This document shows, piece by piece, positions 26,907 to 35,254 of a DNA stretch of 64,000 bases. The notes below the pieces were generated by a model. It did no database searches, was not told the DNA's origin, and saw nothing but the letters and a program-made list of their open reading frames with translations. Both the position numbers and the translations under genes were made by a program. Position 1 is the stretch's first letter; the number at the start of each line of letters is the position of its first letter. This DNA comes from Flavobacteriaceae bacterium UBA6268 (GTDB lineage: Bacteria > Bacteroidota > Bacteroidia > Flavobacteriales > Flavobacteriaceae). The stretch is from contig DJVA01000034.1 in assembly GCA_002440705.1 (NCBI GenBank), positions 53,065 through 117,064 of the forward strand, written 5' to 3'.

Positions 26907-27281
26907 TTGGGTATTGTACGTCGGTTGGGATTTTATCTATCAGGCTTTGTGATTGGACTTATCCTATTGTTTTTCTTTTTGGGCGGCAAAAGGGCTTCCT
27001 GCGATTACGGCCCCACTGCCAGGACCCTAAAGAACATTCGATCCAAGGAACGGTTATTTTCTGATGAAGTACTGCAAACACTTGCAAAAAACATGCTTGA
27101 CACCTCGGTTGTTTCGCAATTGTTAATGGATGGGGATGTACTCTTTTCCGAAAGCCAAACCCACTTGGACTCTTGCAATGTTTATGTAATAGAAGGGGTT
27201 TCCTCTAATATGGAGTTAAAAATTTCGGTAAAAAATTGTGAAACCAAAGCCTATTTTGAGGGTTTGGTAATTAAAGAGTAG
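26907..27281 (+). CDS. DUF4258-like membrane-anchored protein
   Basis: A 124-residue protein with one N-terminal span (about 8-26, FYLSGFVIGLILLFFFLGG) and a small domain with two conserved-looking Cys (CDYGPTARTL and LDSCNVYVI) and repeated TLKNIRSKE/ENMLD phrases, resembling DUF4258. It starts at TTG (26907), three bases after the ald stop; no ATG is available before the membrane span. The 3' end overlaps the convergent AraC-type gene by 11 bases. Function unknown. Confidence 0.7.
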   Translation: MGIVRRLGFYLSGFVIGLILLFFFLGGKRASCDYGPTARTLKNIRSKERLFSDEVLQTLAKNMLDTSVVSQLLMDGDVLFSESQTHLDSCNVYVIEGVSSNMELKISVKNCETKAYFEGLVIKE

Positions 27282-29010
27282 CCCTTTTCTCCAGTTCCTT
27301 AATATAATAGGAGGGATAGATTCCTGCAATACGATAAAACGCCCTGGAAAATGAAGCCGAGTTGTTATAGCCGCAGTCGGCGGCAATGGCTTCGATGGAG
27401 TATTTCCGAGCCGTTGGGTTTTCCTTGAGCAATTGCAGGGCATAGCCAATGCGCAATTCATTCAAGTATTGTGAAAAGTTTTTCTTTTTTTGAACGTTCA
27501 ACACCTTGGAAAGGTAACTCGAGTTGGTTTCCAGTTGTTTGGAAAGGCTGTTTAAGGTAAGCGAGCTGTCCAAGAAACCCTTGGTGGACTCAAATTTTTC
27601 AAGTTTTTCTTGGATGGCATCCACTAGGTCTTGGGAAAACCCATATTGGCTTTCGCCATTGCTGGAAACCTTCCCGTTTTTATGGGCTACTAGTGTCTCA
27701 AAACGATTTTTATACACCACTTTTTGGCGGTAGTAGTAGAGGGAGGTAAGCAATAGCAAAACCCCAGCTCCAAGCGCCACCAAAACATACAGGCGCGAGG
27801 TTCTGCTTTGGGATTTTAATTGGGAAATAACATTTTCCTTTTCCTCCAGTAAGCGGGGGGTTTCATAGGTTTTGGCCATTTCAGGCTCTATGTATTTGTA
27901 ATTAACCATTTCAACACTATCTATTGTAATTAAATTGTCTAGGTACTTTATTTGGTTTTTGTAATCCTTTTTTTGGCTATAAGCAGAATAGAGTCCCCCA
28001 AAAAGCAATTTATTATAAAAAGGAACCGAATTTATCTTATCTAATTGTAAAATAGAATCTGATTTTTTAAGGTATACAATTGCATTATCAATATTACCAA
28101 GGTTCAAATAGGCTAATCCTTTAAATAAATTGATATTTTTTACATTATATTGCCTCAGTCCGCCTAGTTTTTGAATTGAATCTGCATACCGAATAGTGTT
28201 ATCATATTCACTTTTAAAAAAAAGACACTCCATTTTTGAGTCTAATGCAGTAATTAACTCTCCTTTTCTATTAAGTTCATTGATGTTTTTTAGTAATTCA
28301 AAATTCTTTTTTACGTAAACTAATGCAGAATCAGGTTGCCTAAGAACAATAAAACATGCAGAAAAGACAATGTTTAAATTCATCTCTTGAATAGCTATGA
28401 ACTCATTTATTTTCTTTTCACTCCTGAATTCTTTTCTTGAAGATTTTAATACTTCATGTTTAAAATTTTTGTCATTGAGGATGGATTTTCCTTCCTCAAG
28501 CATTCCTAATGCTTTTTCTGGACTCCCATAATAAATTCGTGATAACGACAAAGATGTAAGCAAATAAAGTTGGTTGGGCCTATTGTCGTTCTCAATCGCA
28601 ATTTCATTTGCTTTTGTGAAGTCTTCAAAGTGTCTTTTTATATTTCCAACATATTCATATCCAAGTCCCCTAAGGATATACCCCAAAGCAGGATAGGTAA
28701 TATGCCTCCAATCCTTGGTGTATTCAATCAGGCTATCTGCGTACTTGATATTGGTTTGCGGACTGAAGGCCTGTGCCAAACGATCATAGCCACGGGCCAC
28801 TTTAACAGTATCTCCTTCCCTTTTAGCTCGGTCCTGATAGGTTCGGGCAATGCGCTCTTGAGCGATGGAATCGCCATCAAACTCATTGAACAAGTCCAAC
28901 AGCTTTTCATATTCAAGTCCGTCCAAAACCGATTGCTTGGGGGCTTGGCCCAAAGACCTCCCTGTGAAAAAACAACATAGAAAACAAAAAAGATATGGTA
29001 AATGTTTCAT
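27271..29010 (-). CDS. TPR-containing membrane regulator with AraC-type DNA-binding domain
   Basis: A 579-residue protein: signal or first span at 1-21 (ending SLGQ), about ten TPR-like helical repeats filling the periplasmic part (about 30-385), a membrane span near 400-420 (LYVLVALGAGVLLLLTSLYYY) and an AraC-type double helix-turn-helix at about 475-579 (LTLNSLSKQLETNSSYLSKVL and IEAIAADCGYNNSASFSRAF). It therefore joins periplasmic sensing directly to DNA binding without a kinase. The target is unknown. The C-terminal end overlaps the convergent DUF4258 gene. Confidence 0.85.
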   Translation of the reverse strand: MKHLPYLFCFLCCFFTGRSLGQAPKQSVLDGLEYEKLLDLFNEFDGDSIAQERIARTYQDRAKREGDTVKVARGYDRLAQAFSPQTNIKYADSLIEYTKDWRHITYPALGYILRGLGYEYVGNIKRHFEDFTKANEIAIENDNRPNQLYLLTSLSLSRIYYGSPEKALGMLEEGKSILNDKNFKHEVLKSSRKEFRSEKKINEFIAIQEMNLNIVFSACFIVLRQPDSALVYVKKNFELLKNINELNRKGELITALDSKMECLFFKSEYDNTIRYADSIQKLGGLRQYNVKNINLFKGLAYLNLGNIDNAIVYLKKSDSILQLDKINSVPFYNKLLFGGLYSAYSQKKDYKNQIKYLDNLITIDSVEMVNYKYIEPEMAKTYETPRLLEEKENVISQLKSQSRTSRLYVLVALGAGVLLLLTSLYYYRQKVVYKNRFETLVAHKNGKVSSNGESQYGFSQDLVDAIQEKLEKFESTKGFLDSSLTLNSLSKQLETNSSYLSKVLNVQKKKNFSQYLNELRIGYALQLLKENPTARKYSIEAIAADCGYNNSASFSRAFYRIAGIYPSYYIKELEKRATL

Positions 29011-29168
29011 CGTCTCCCGCTTACCAATTAAAGATACTAATTATCCCTAGACGGTTCCCATAAAAGAAAAGGAGCGATCCGACAATATTTTATATAGCTG
29101 TGTTACAGATAATTACAATTATTTAAGTGCTTTGGATTTATAAATTGTACATTGAGAAACGTTGTAAG

Positions 29169-30341
29169 TCAGAGCCCCCGGCGATGCCGCTCTTTCTTTA
29201 ATAACTCCAATTCCCTACTGGTTTGCCCAGCCACCGAGGTGTTCTCCTCAGCCCGGCGGATCAAATAGGGCATTACGTCCTTTACCGGTCCAAAAGGGAT
29301 GTATTTGGCCACATTGTAACCCGCCTCGGCCAAATTGTAAGTAATATGATCGCTCATGCCATACAGCTGCCCAAACCAAACCCTAGGGTCGTTTTTTTCA
29401 ATGCCCAATTGCTCCATAAGCGCTAAGGCCTTATAAGTGCTTTCTTCATTATGGGAACCCAAAAACAAGGAAATATCATCCAAATGCTCAAGAATGTAAG
29501 CAACTACACTGTCAAAATTTACATCGGTTGCCGCCTTGTTGGCACAAATTGGGGTTGTATAATCTTTTTCATCTGCCCTATCGTGCTCTTTTTCCATATA
29601 GGCTCCCCGAACCACTTTAAAGCCAAGTTTGTATCCTTTTCTTTTAGAGCGTTCATGAATTGCTTTTAAATACTCCAAACGGTCCCAACGATAACATTGC
29701 AATGTGTTAAAAACCACTGCTTTCTGGGAATTGTATCGCTCCATCATTTGCTCACACAACGCATCGGCTGCGTCTTGCATCCAAGTTTCCTCAGCATCTA
29801 TCAGCAATTGAATGTTTCGTTCGTAGGCCTCTCGACAAATGGTTTCATAGCGCTCTTGGATATGCTTCCATTCCTGAGCTTCCAAATTGGATAAGTCCTG
29901 ATGTTCCGTAACCTTTTGCCAAATCTTGAACTTGCCCAAACCTGTTGGTTTGAAGACCGAAAAGGGCATCGCTGGTTTTTTTTCGGCAAATTGAGTCAAT
30001 TCAACTACTTTCTCCATGGTTGCGTCAAATTGTGCCGCCTCTTCTTTTCCTTCCACCGAATAATCCAGCACCGAATAAACCCGGGCTTCCATCAAATTGT
30101 CCACAACAGGCATACAGTCTTTCTCGTTGACACCCCCACAAAAATGATCAAAAACCGTCGAGCGGATCAGTCCCTCCACTGGCAAGTGGACGTTCAAAGC
30201 AAATTTGGTAACCGCAGTCCCAATTTTTACCAGAGGCTCATTGGCAATCATTTTAAACAAAAAATACGAGCGCTCTAATTGGGCGTCTGTCTTTAGCTTG
30301 AATGCCGTTTCGGTATTGTCGAATAGTCGTTTTGTCGTCAT
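29169..30341 (-). CDS. Proline dehydrogenase
   Basis: A 390-residue FAD enzyme oxidising proline to pyrroline-5-carboxylate. Starting at ATG 30341 (MTTKRLFDNTETAF); the frame open to 30425 runs into the aroB coding start. TIM-barrel signatures are visible: LLIDAEETWMQ, KLGFKVVRGAYMEKEH and the C-terminal YLIRRAEENTS, which is the FAD/substrate-binding motif of PutA/PRODH. It lacks the aldehyde dehydrogenase part of fused PutA, as is usual in Bacteroidota. Divergent from aroB with back-to-back -7 boxes. Confidence 0.93.
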   Translation of the reverse strand: MTTKRLFDNTETAFKLKTDAQLERSYFLFKMIANEPLVKIGTAVTKFALNVHLPVEGLIRSTVFDHFCGGVNEKDCMPVVDNLMEARVYSVLDYSVEGKEEAAQFDATMEKVVELTQFAEKKPAMPFSVFKPTGLGKFKIWQKVTEHQDLSNLEAQEWKHIQERYETICREAYERNIQLLIDAEETWMQDAADALCEQMMERYNSQKAVVFNTLQCYRWDRLEYLKAIHERSKRKGYKLGFKVVRGAYMEKEHDRADEKDYTTPICANKAATDVNFDSVVAYILEHLDDISLFLGSHNEESTYKALALMEQLGIEKNDPRVWFGQLYGMSDHITYNLAEAGYNVAKYIPFGPVKDVMPYLIRRAEENTSVAGQTSRELELLKKERHRRGL

Positions 30342-30358
30342 AGATTCTATTATCATCA

Positions 30359-30366
30359 CAAATATA
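30359..30366 (-). promoter_or_regulatory. -7 box of the proline dehydrogenase gene
   Basis: TATATTTG on the minus strand, exact TAnnTTTG, about 18 bases before the ATG at 30341; two bases from the oppositely directed aroB -7 box. Confidence 0.5.
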
Positions 30367-30368
30367 GT

Positions 30369-30376
30369 TAGATTTG
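30369..30376 (+). promoter_or_regulatory. -7 box of aroB
   Basis: TAGATTTG, exact TAnnTTTG, 25 bases before the aroB ATG. Back-to-back with the proline dehydrogenase -7 box, so the two promoters compete for the same DNA. Confidence 0.5.
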
Positions 30377-30401
30377 AAATCAGATTAGGAAAAGAAACCA
30401 A

Positions 30402-31478
30402 ATGAAAATAATCAACCAGGACCAAGGAGCAATTTACTGCGGCAATGGGGCTTGGGGGGCATTAGAACAATTATTGGTCGCTGCAAAACCTTCCAAGGTA
30501 TTTGTATTGACTGACGAAAATACCCACATACATTGCCTTCCCTATTTCAATTTCAACTTTACGCATACCATTGATCATGTTTTTAAAATCCCCCAGGGGG
30601 AAATCCATAAAAACATCGCTACCTGCCTTGATATTTGGAATGGCCTTTCCAATTTCGGTGCTGACCGGCATAGCATACTCATCAACCTGGGCGGTGGTGT
30701 TGTGACGGATTTGGGCGGCTTTGCCGCTTCTACTTACCAAAGGGGAATTTCGTTCATCAACATACCTACTTCCCTGCTGGCCATGGTCGATGCTTCAGTT
30801 GGAGGAAAAAACGGTGTGGATCTTGGAGCCCTTAAAAACCAGATTGGAATTATTAAAAATCCGAAAGCCGTAATCGTTGATGCTGCGTTTTTGAACAGCC
30901 TTCCCAACAATCACATCCTATCGGGAATGGCCGAAATGATCAAACATGGTTTCATTTCTTCGGAAAACTATTTAAATGAGTCCTTCCGTTTTAATCTTAA
31001 AAACACCCAACAAGTTGAAGCGTTGATCTGGGAGTCGATTGTTTTCAAAAATAGTGTCATTACCAAGGACCCTAACGAAAAAGGATTGCGGAAAATTCTA
31101 AATTTTGGTCATACTTTGGGGCACGCCATCGAATCGTACTTCCTGAGACAGTCTGGAATAAATAGCCTGCTTCATGGAGAGGCCATTGCCATCGGGATGG
31201 TACTGGAATTGTATATTTCCCATGAATTGTTACATTTCCCATTAAAAAAACTCGCACTTTACACCTCGAAAATACTGGGGGTTTTCCCAAAACAATCCTT
31301 TACTAAAGAGGCTGTGGAAGAGATTATCAAATTGTTAAGTTTCGACAAAAAGAACCGTGGGGGTAAGGTCCTATTTGTACTTTTGGAAGATATCGGTCAA
31401 TTTCAGTGGAACCTTGAAGTTTCCAATAACCTGATTGAAGCGGCCTTTAAATTTTACGAAAATTTTGTAGCTGAATAA
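30402..31478 (+). CDS. aroB: 3-dehydroquinate synthase
   Basis: A 358-residue cytosolic NAD- and metal-dependent enzyme of the shikimate pathway converting DAHP to 3-dehydroquinate. Motifs: LINLGGGVVTDLGGFAASTYQRGI (residues about 87-110), MVDASVGGKNGVDLG, the metal-binding Glu in MAEMIKHG, HTLGHAIES and HGEAIAIGM with metal His. Length is normal. It is 42 bases upstream of the acidic-tail protein, possibly co-transcribed. Confidence 0.96.
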   Translation: MKIINQDQGAIYCGNGAWGALEQLLVAAKPSKVFVLTDENTHIHCLPYFNFNFTHTIDHVFKIPQGEIHKNIATCLDIWNGLSNFGADRHSILINLGGGVVTDLGGFAASTYQRGISFINIPTSLLAMVDASVGGKNGVDLGALKNQIGIIKNPKAVIVDAAFLNSLPNNHILSGMAEMIKHGFISSENYLNESFRFNLKNTQQVEALIWESIVFKNSVITKDPNEKGLRKILNFGHTLGHAIESYFLRQSGINSLLHGEAIAIGMVLELYISHELLHFPLKKLALYTSKILGVFPKQSFTKEAVEEIIKLLSFDKKNRGGKVLFVLLEDIGQFQWNLEVSNNLIEAAFKFYENFVAE

Positions 31479-31520
31479 AAAGTTATTTTATATTTGAGTT
31501 CGTTCAACCACCCCAAAACT

Positions 31521-31961
31521 ATGAGACGTATTATCGTTGATTACAAAAAACTTACTCCCGAAATTCTTTCGCTTCTGGTGTCCAAATATCCCGATGGCTA
31601 CGATGATGATCACATCATTACGTTCCGAAATGCTAAAAATGAACTAATCGAGGCGGTCGAAGTTAAAACAGAAGATACCATCTATTTGGTAAAGGTTAGC
31701 GCCCGATTGGAAGTTTCGATGGCCAATTTTGACGAAGACGATTACAACGATGATGAGTTTTCGGAACCCATCAGCGAACTTCCAGAAAAAGAAGCCATGG
31801 AAAATGATCCGGATGAAGATTCGGATGAAGACGATAAAAACGACTTAGAAACTGCAGATTCAAATTTAGAAGGCGAAGACGAACGAGAGGGGTTGGACGT
31901 GGAGGGTGCAGACGACGATGACGACGACGATGATGACGATTACGAAGAAGCAGAAGACTAA
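31521..31961 (+). CDS. Small protein with long acidic C-terminal tail
   Basis: A 146-residue protein from ATG 31521 (MRRIIVDYKKLTPEIL); the nine-residue extension to 31494 is probably not translated. Residues 1-70 form a compact conserved-looking domain (YPDGYDDDHIITFRNAKNE). From about residue 75 the chain is almost only Asp and Glu, ending with ten consecutive Asp encoded by GAY repeats. Similar flavobacterial proteins are sometimes labelled as DNA primase, for which there is no sequence support. A DNA-mimicking or metal-buffering tail is conceivable. The end overlaps the convergent DinB gene by four bases. Confidence 0.75.
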   Translation: MRRIIVDYKKLTPEILSLLVSKYPDGYDDDHIITFRNAKNELIEAVEVKTEDTIYLVKVSARLEVSMANFDEDDYNDDEFSEPISELPEKEAMENDPDEDSDEDDKNDLETADSNLEGEDEREGLDVEGADDDDDDDDDDYEEAED

Positions 31962-32470
31962 AGGTAACGTTCCTTCAAAATGTCAATATGATGCAGTGTA
32001 TGCCCTGCAATGATTCGGCCCAATGCCCTTACTGAAATAGATGTGCCATTGGCCGTTCCCAATTTCATCAGGTCCACATCAGAATAGCTTTCAAACAAAC
32101 TCACCGTAGCATTACGAACATTTAAAAACTCTGTCATCAAACTGGTTTTGGTTCGCTGCATGGCATTGGAGTTTTTTACAAAAATTCCTTCGTCAAACCC
32201 CGACAGCTCCACACCGGGCTCCCTGGCAATCCAAAGGGCCCTGGTACTGAAAATCCGCTCGGCATCGATGAGGTGCAAAAAAACTTCCTTAGGAGTCCAC
32301 TTTTCGGGAGCATAACCAAACTCCCACCTTTCTTCAGGAAAAGTGCTGAAAAAGTCCATGGCAAAATTCGTTTGCTGAATCAAACCTTCCATGAGCTTCC
32401 AATCCAGGGTTTTGTCTATGTATCCCTTGTAGAATGGTGCAAACTCCGATTCAGGAAGAACGTAACGCAT
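31958..32470 (-). CDS. DinB-family protein
   Basis: A 170-residue four-helix-bundle protein of the DinB/YfiT superfamily. The metal-binding His pattern is visible: one in VFLHLIDAERIF (about residue 67) and the others in the C-terminal GHTLHHIDILKERYL. Relatives include thiol-transferases that use bacillithiol or mycothiol and many with unknown substrate; in this phylum the thiol partner is uncertain. It lies one base upstream of the Lrp/AsnC gene stop, so co-transcription with that regulator is likely. Confidence 0.85.
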   Translation of the reverse strand: MRYVLPESEFAPFYKGYIDKTLDWKLMEGLIQQTNFAMDFFSTFPEERWEFGYAPEKWTPKEVFLHLIDAERIFSTRALWIAREPGVELSGFDEGIFVKNSNAMQRTKTSLMTEFLNVRNATVSLFESYSDVDLMKLGTANGTSISVRALGRIIAGHTLHHIDILKERYL

Positions 32471-32471
32471 C

Positions 32472-32951
32472 TTAAATTTCCTTGAAAATGGAGTGCATCA
32501 AACGTTTTTTATCGTTAATGCTCTCCTCTAATGAAATCATCGTTTCCGTCCGGGTCACTCCTTCAATATCATCAATTTTGTAGATGATTTCCTTTGCATG
32601 ACTGGTATCCTTGGCCCTAACCTTACAAAAAATATTGAATTTACCTGTGGTGACGTGGGCTACGGTTACATATGGAATTTCATTAATTCGCTCCAATACA
32701 AATTGAGTCTGGGAAGTTTTTTGTAAAAAAACGCCCACATAAGCGATAAAGGAATAGCCCAGTTTCTTGTAGTCCAATGTCAAGGAAGACCCAATAATAA
32801 TACCCGCTTCCTCCATCTTTTTAACCCTAACATGCACCGTTCCAGCTGAAATACCCAGCTTCTTGGCAATGTCGGTAAAAGGAGTTCGAGTATTCTCAAT
32901 CAACATGTCGAGAATATGGTGGTCGGTTTCGTCTAGTTTGAATTTTGCCAT
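32472..32951 (-). CDS. Lrp/AsnC-family transcriptional regulator
   Basis: A 159-residue regulator with an N-terminal winged helix-turn-helix (LDETDHHILDMLIENTRTPF...IAKKLGISAGTVHVRVKKME) and a C-terminal RAM/ACT-like ligand domain (AYVGVFLQKT, VAHVTTGKFNIFCKVRAKD). Lrp-type proteins bind amino acids and form octamers. Its nearest genes are DinB (downstream) and the M14 peptidase (upstream, same strand). A -7 box TACTTTTG at 32973-32980 lies about 20 bases before the start. Confidence 0.93.
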   Translation of the reverse strand: MAKFKLDETDHHILDMLIENTRTPFTDIAKKLGISAGTVHVRVKKMEEAGIIIGSSLTLDYKKLGYSFIAYVGVFLQKTSQTQFVLERINEIPYVTVAHVTTGKFNIFCKVRAKDTSHAKEIIYKIDDIEGVTRTETMISLEESINDKKRLMHSIFKEI

Positions 32952-32972
32952 TAGTACCGTAGTTTACATAAC

Positions 32973-32980
32973 AAAAGTAA
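32973..32980 (-). promoter_or_regulatory. -7 box of the Lrp/AsnC gene
   Basis: TACTTTTG on the minus strand matches TAnnTTTG about 21 bases before the ATG; no convincing -33 element. Confidence 0.4.
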
Positions 32981-33007
32981 GAAGAAACCATTCAATATCC
33001 TTTGGAT

Positions 33008-34147
33008 TTATTGAAATTTTATATATTTTTTTGAGGTTTTATCCCAAATTGTTGAGATTTTTTCATTAACGAAAACGTTTTCGTAAGAATTTATCAAAAC
33101 TTTATGGCCTTCCAAATCCATTTCCAAATGCCCCTTTAAGTGCCTTAATTGACCCGCTTCGTCCAAAATTGGAACCCATTGAATTTTATCGTTCTGCAGT
33201 ACTTCCGTATACTGAATGGCCAGATCCTGCATGACGCTGTTTATTTGCGCATTTCGTAGCAAAACATCACGAAATTGCTTATTGTTCTCCGGTATGGCTT
33301 CGTAAGCTACTAAGAACTGAGGCACTTCTGGCACTGCCACAAGATCAAAAAGAGCCAAAAAAGCATAAAATAAGAACTCTCGCACCTTTTCACGTTCATA
33401 ATCGCCTTGGTAGTGCCCAGCTTCGAACAAAATGGTTGGTGTGCCTTGTTTCTGGAAATAATCCCCTACACAATTTTCATTGAAGGTATCGTCATAACGT
33501 CCAACCTGTCCCGGAATCCATTGTTGCAGAAAGTGGTTCATTTTCGCAACCAACACCATGGCATCCCTCCGAGAATCAGTAACGGAACGACTCTCATCGG
33601 CTGCAGGGGCCAAAAAAGAAATCGTTGCCGGTTTACCCGTATGCAGGCCATAGATGGTGCGTTGGTCGTGCAAATTTAGGCATAGGTGGGGCTTAAAGGT
33701 TTCAAACACCTTTCGCAACAATCTGCTTTCCGCCTGGGTCAAAAGCAGGGCATCCCTATTTAAGTCTACCCCGTTGGAATTCTCGCGGGTATACAAAGCC
33801 GCTCCATCTGGATTTAATAAAGGTATCATGAGCAGTGTGTGGCTTTCCTCAAAATTTTGTACTTGTTTTGAATAAGGGTTGTTCTGCTGCAAAAAATTTA
33901 AAAAATCGAAAAGTGCTTTGGTCGTGGTAGATTCATTTCCGTGCATTTGTGACCAAATCAAAACCCGTTTTGGACCTTTCCCGAAAGAAATTTGGTGAAT
34001 GGGAAGTCCTTCCTCAGAAAACCCAAGAACGGTAGCAGTTCCTTTTTTTTCCAGTTCGTTAAGAATAGGAGAAAGATGTTTTGCACATACGTAGCGCCCC
34101 TTAAGTTGGGGCTCAAAACATTGCTTGTACACTTCAGTTAGATTCAT
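33008..34147 (-). CDS. M14-family zinc carboxypeptidase
   Basis: A 379-residue protein from ATG 34147. It has the M14 zinc motif HGNES (His69, Glu72), the third ligand region LNLHDQRTIYG and the catalytic Glu region TILFEAGHYQGD. No signal peptide is visible, so it is probably cytosolic, unlike most secreted M14 enzymes; its substrate could be a murein peptide or a modified amino acid. The upstream region contains a -7 box (TACCTTTG, 34166-34173) overlapping one of the GTAAACA elements shared with the divergent XRE regulator. Confidence 0.88.
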   Translation of the reverse strand: MNLTEVYKQCFEPQLKGRYVCAKHLSPILNELEKKGTATVLGFSEEGLPIHQISFGKGPKRVLIWSQMHGNESTTTKALFDFLNFLQQNNPYSKQVQNFEESHTLLMIPLLNPDGAALYTRENSNGVDLNRDALLLTQAESRLLRKVFETFKPHLCLNLHDQRTIYGLHTGKPATISFLAPAADESRSVTDSRRDAMVLVAKMNHFLQQWIPGQVGRYDDTFNENCVGDYFQKQGTPTILFEAGHYQGDYEREKVREFLFYAFLALFDLVAVPEVPQFLVAYEAIPENNKQFRDVLLRNAQINSVMQDLAIQYTEVLQNDKIQWVPILDEAGQLRHLKGHLEMDLEGHKVLINSYENVFVNEKISTIWDKTSKKYIKFQ

Positions 34148-34165
34148 CGGAAACGGCACTATTTG

Positions 34166-34173
34166 CAAAGGTA
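34166..34173 (-). promoter_or_regulatory. -7 box of the M14 peptidase gene
   Basis: TACCTTTG on the minus strand matches TAnnTTTG, about 19 bases before the ATG at 34147, and overlaps the first GTAAACA element (34171-34177). The -33 zone has no TTTG but falls on further GTAAACA elements, consistent with a regulated promoter. Confidence 0.5.
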
Positions 34174-34236
34174 AACAATGCTATGTTTACTTTTGTAAAC
34201 AGAAAAATACGCTTTTTTTGTGGATGCCTGTAAACA
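34171..34236. promoter_or_regulatory. Cluster of four GTAAACA elements
   Basis: GTAAACA at 34171-34177, its inverse TGTTTAC at 34184-34190, GTAAACA at 34195-34201 and again at 34230-34236. The middle two form the perfect inverted repeat TGTTTAC-TTTT-GTAAACA. They flank and overlap the M14 promoter. Probable binding sites for the divergent XRE regulator. Confidence 0.6.
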
Positions 34237-34375
34237 AGACGTGATGGTTTTGGTGCCGAAATACAAAAAGTAGAATATTATTTTAATTTTATATTATTAA
34301 CTAGTTTATTTTCAATAAAATAATTATCGCTATATAAAGTTTTAAATTGAATAATGATAGTTCGTTTTGCGCAAT

Positions 34376-34407
34376 TTTGGATGGTACTCTTGAAATGATT
34401 ACATTTG
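34376..34407 (+). promoter_or_regulatory. Promoter of the XRE regulator gene
   Basis: TTTG at 34376-34379, exactly 20 bases, then TACATTTG at 34400-34407, the best match to the full Bacteroidota promoter (TTTG, 19-21 bases, TAnnTTTG) on the plus strand of this window. The start point would be near 34414. Confidence 0.7.
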
Positions 34408-34420
34408 TAACACCTATTGG

Positions 34421-34440
34421 TTGTAAAAAAATATTTACAA
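34421..34440. promoter_or_regulatory. Palindromic operator in the leader of the XRE gene
   Basis: TTGTAAA, six bases, TTTACAA: a perfect 7-bp inverted repeat between the predicted start point (about 34414) and the ATG at 34440. Its half-site shares GTAAA with the GTAAACA cluster at 34171-34236. The location suits autorepression by the XRE protein. Confidence 0.6.
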
Positions 34441-34838
34441 TGGTAAACAGCGCTGAATTTGCACAAAGATTGCAGGAAATGTTGAACTATTACGGTTTGT
34501 CCGCAACGGCTTTTTCCGATGCCATTGACTTTAACCGCTCTACCATTTCACACCTACTTTCGGGTCGAAACAAGCCGAGTTTGGAATTTGTGCTGAAGGT
34601 TTTGGAAAAGTTTCCAGAGGTAGAATTGTACTGGTTGATGAACGGTAAAGGAACCTTCCCTTCTTCCACGGGAAAGTCCGAACAATTATTTCAAGGAAAC
34701 GAAAATGACCTTCCGCAGGATCTTTTAAACCAAGAGGAAGGAAAATTTACTGAAGCCCCAGCTTACTCCAATAAAAAGGATGAAATAGACCGTATCGTTA
34801 TTTTCTTCAAAAATGGGCACTTTAAATCGTATTCTTAG
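34440..34838 (+). CDS. XRE-family helix-turn-helix regulator
   Basis: A 132-residue protein from ATG 34440 (MVNSAEFAQRL). The in-frame extension to 34347 covers the promoter and operator and is not real. Residues 5-65 form a Cro/C1-type helix-turn-helix (LNYYGLSATAFSDAIDFNRSTISHLLSGRNKPSLEFVLKVLEKF), then VELYWLMNGKGTFP, a phrase common in flavobacterial XRE proteins. The C-terminal half is polar and low in structure. Probable autorepressor that also governs the divergent M14 gene through the GTAAACA sites; this is inference from sequence layout. Confidence 0.88.
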   Translation: MVNSAEFAQRLQEMLNYYGLSATAFSDAIDFNRSTISHLLSGRNKPSLEFVLKVLEKFPEVELYWLMNGKGTFPSSTGKSEQLFQGNENDLPQDLLNQEEGKFTEAPAYSNKKDEIDRIVIFFKNGHFKSYS

Positions 34839-35250
34839 TTTGTTTCGGCAATTTTTAAGACTTTTGCATGCCATGGACATCCCCATTGCATTAGCCGCCC
34901 TTTCCCTATTTTGCTGCTCTTCTTGTATGCAATCGGAACGGGATTGCTCCAATTTCAAAACAGGTACTTTTCGTTTTGAAGCACTGGTGGGCACCAAAAT
35001 GGAAACCACCACCTTCGTAAGGAACGACAGTATTGAAATTGATTATTTCCGAGGAATTGCGGACACCTCCTACATTCGGTGGATCAATGACTGCGAATTC
35101 ATTGTCCAAAAAGCCAACCCAAAAAATCGTGCAGATCGAAAAGCCATCCACATGAAAATTCTAAGCACCGAAGGGGATAGTTACACTTTTGAATACAATA
35201 TCGTAAACGAAAAAAAGAAGCAGCGCGGAAAAGCGACGAAACAGCAATAG
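34813..35250 (+). CDS. Small putative lipoprotein
   Basis: Up to 145 residues. The start is uncertain: ATG 34813 overlaps the XRE gene by 26 bases and gives a long Arg-containing n-region before the hydrophobic core; TTG 34840 or ATG 34873 give shorter leaders. Around residues 34-38 lies FCCSSC, a possible but unorthodox lipobox. The mature part (DCSNFKTGTFRFEALVG, TFVRNDSIEIDY, RWINDCEFIV) is a small beta domain with two further Cys. Similar flavobacterial proteins are sometimes mislabelled DNA topoisomerase IV; nothing in it supports that. Probably co-transcribed with the XRE gene. Confidence 0.65.
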   Translation: MGTLNRILSLFRQFLRLLHAMDIPIALAALSLFCCSSCMQSERDCSNFKTGTFRFEALVGTKMETTTFVRNDSIEIDYFRGIADTSYIRWINDCEFIVQKANPKNRADRKAIHMKILSTEGDSYTFEYNIVNEKKKQRGKATKQQ

Positions 35251-35254
35251 CTTC

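Noticed and set aside
31521..31961. DNA primase label for the acidic-tail protein
   Set aside because: No Toprim, zinc-finger or primase motif is present; only a short domain and an acidic tail.
34278..34466. Minus-strand frame of 62 codons over the XRE promoter
   Set aside because: It covers the promoter, operator and start of the XRE gene, with AT-rich random composition and no recognisable pattern.
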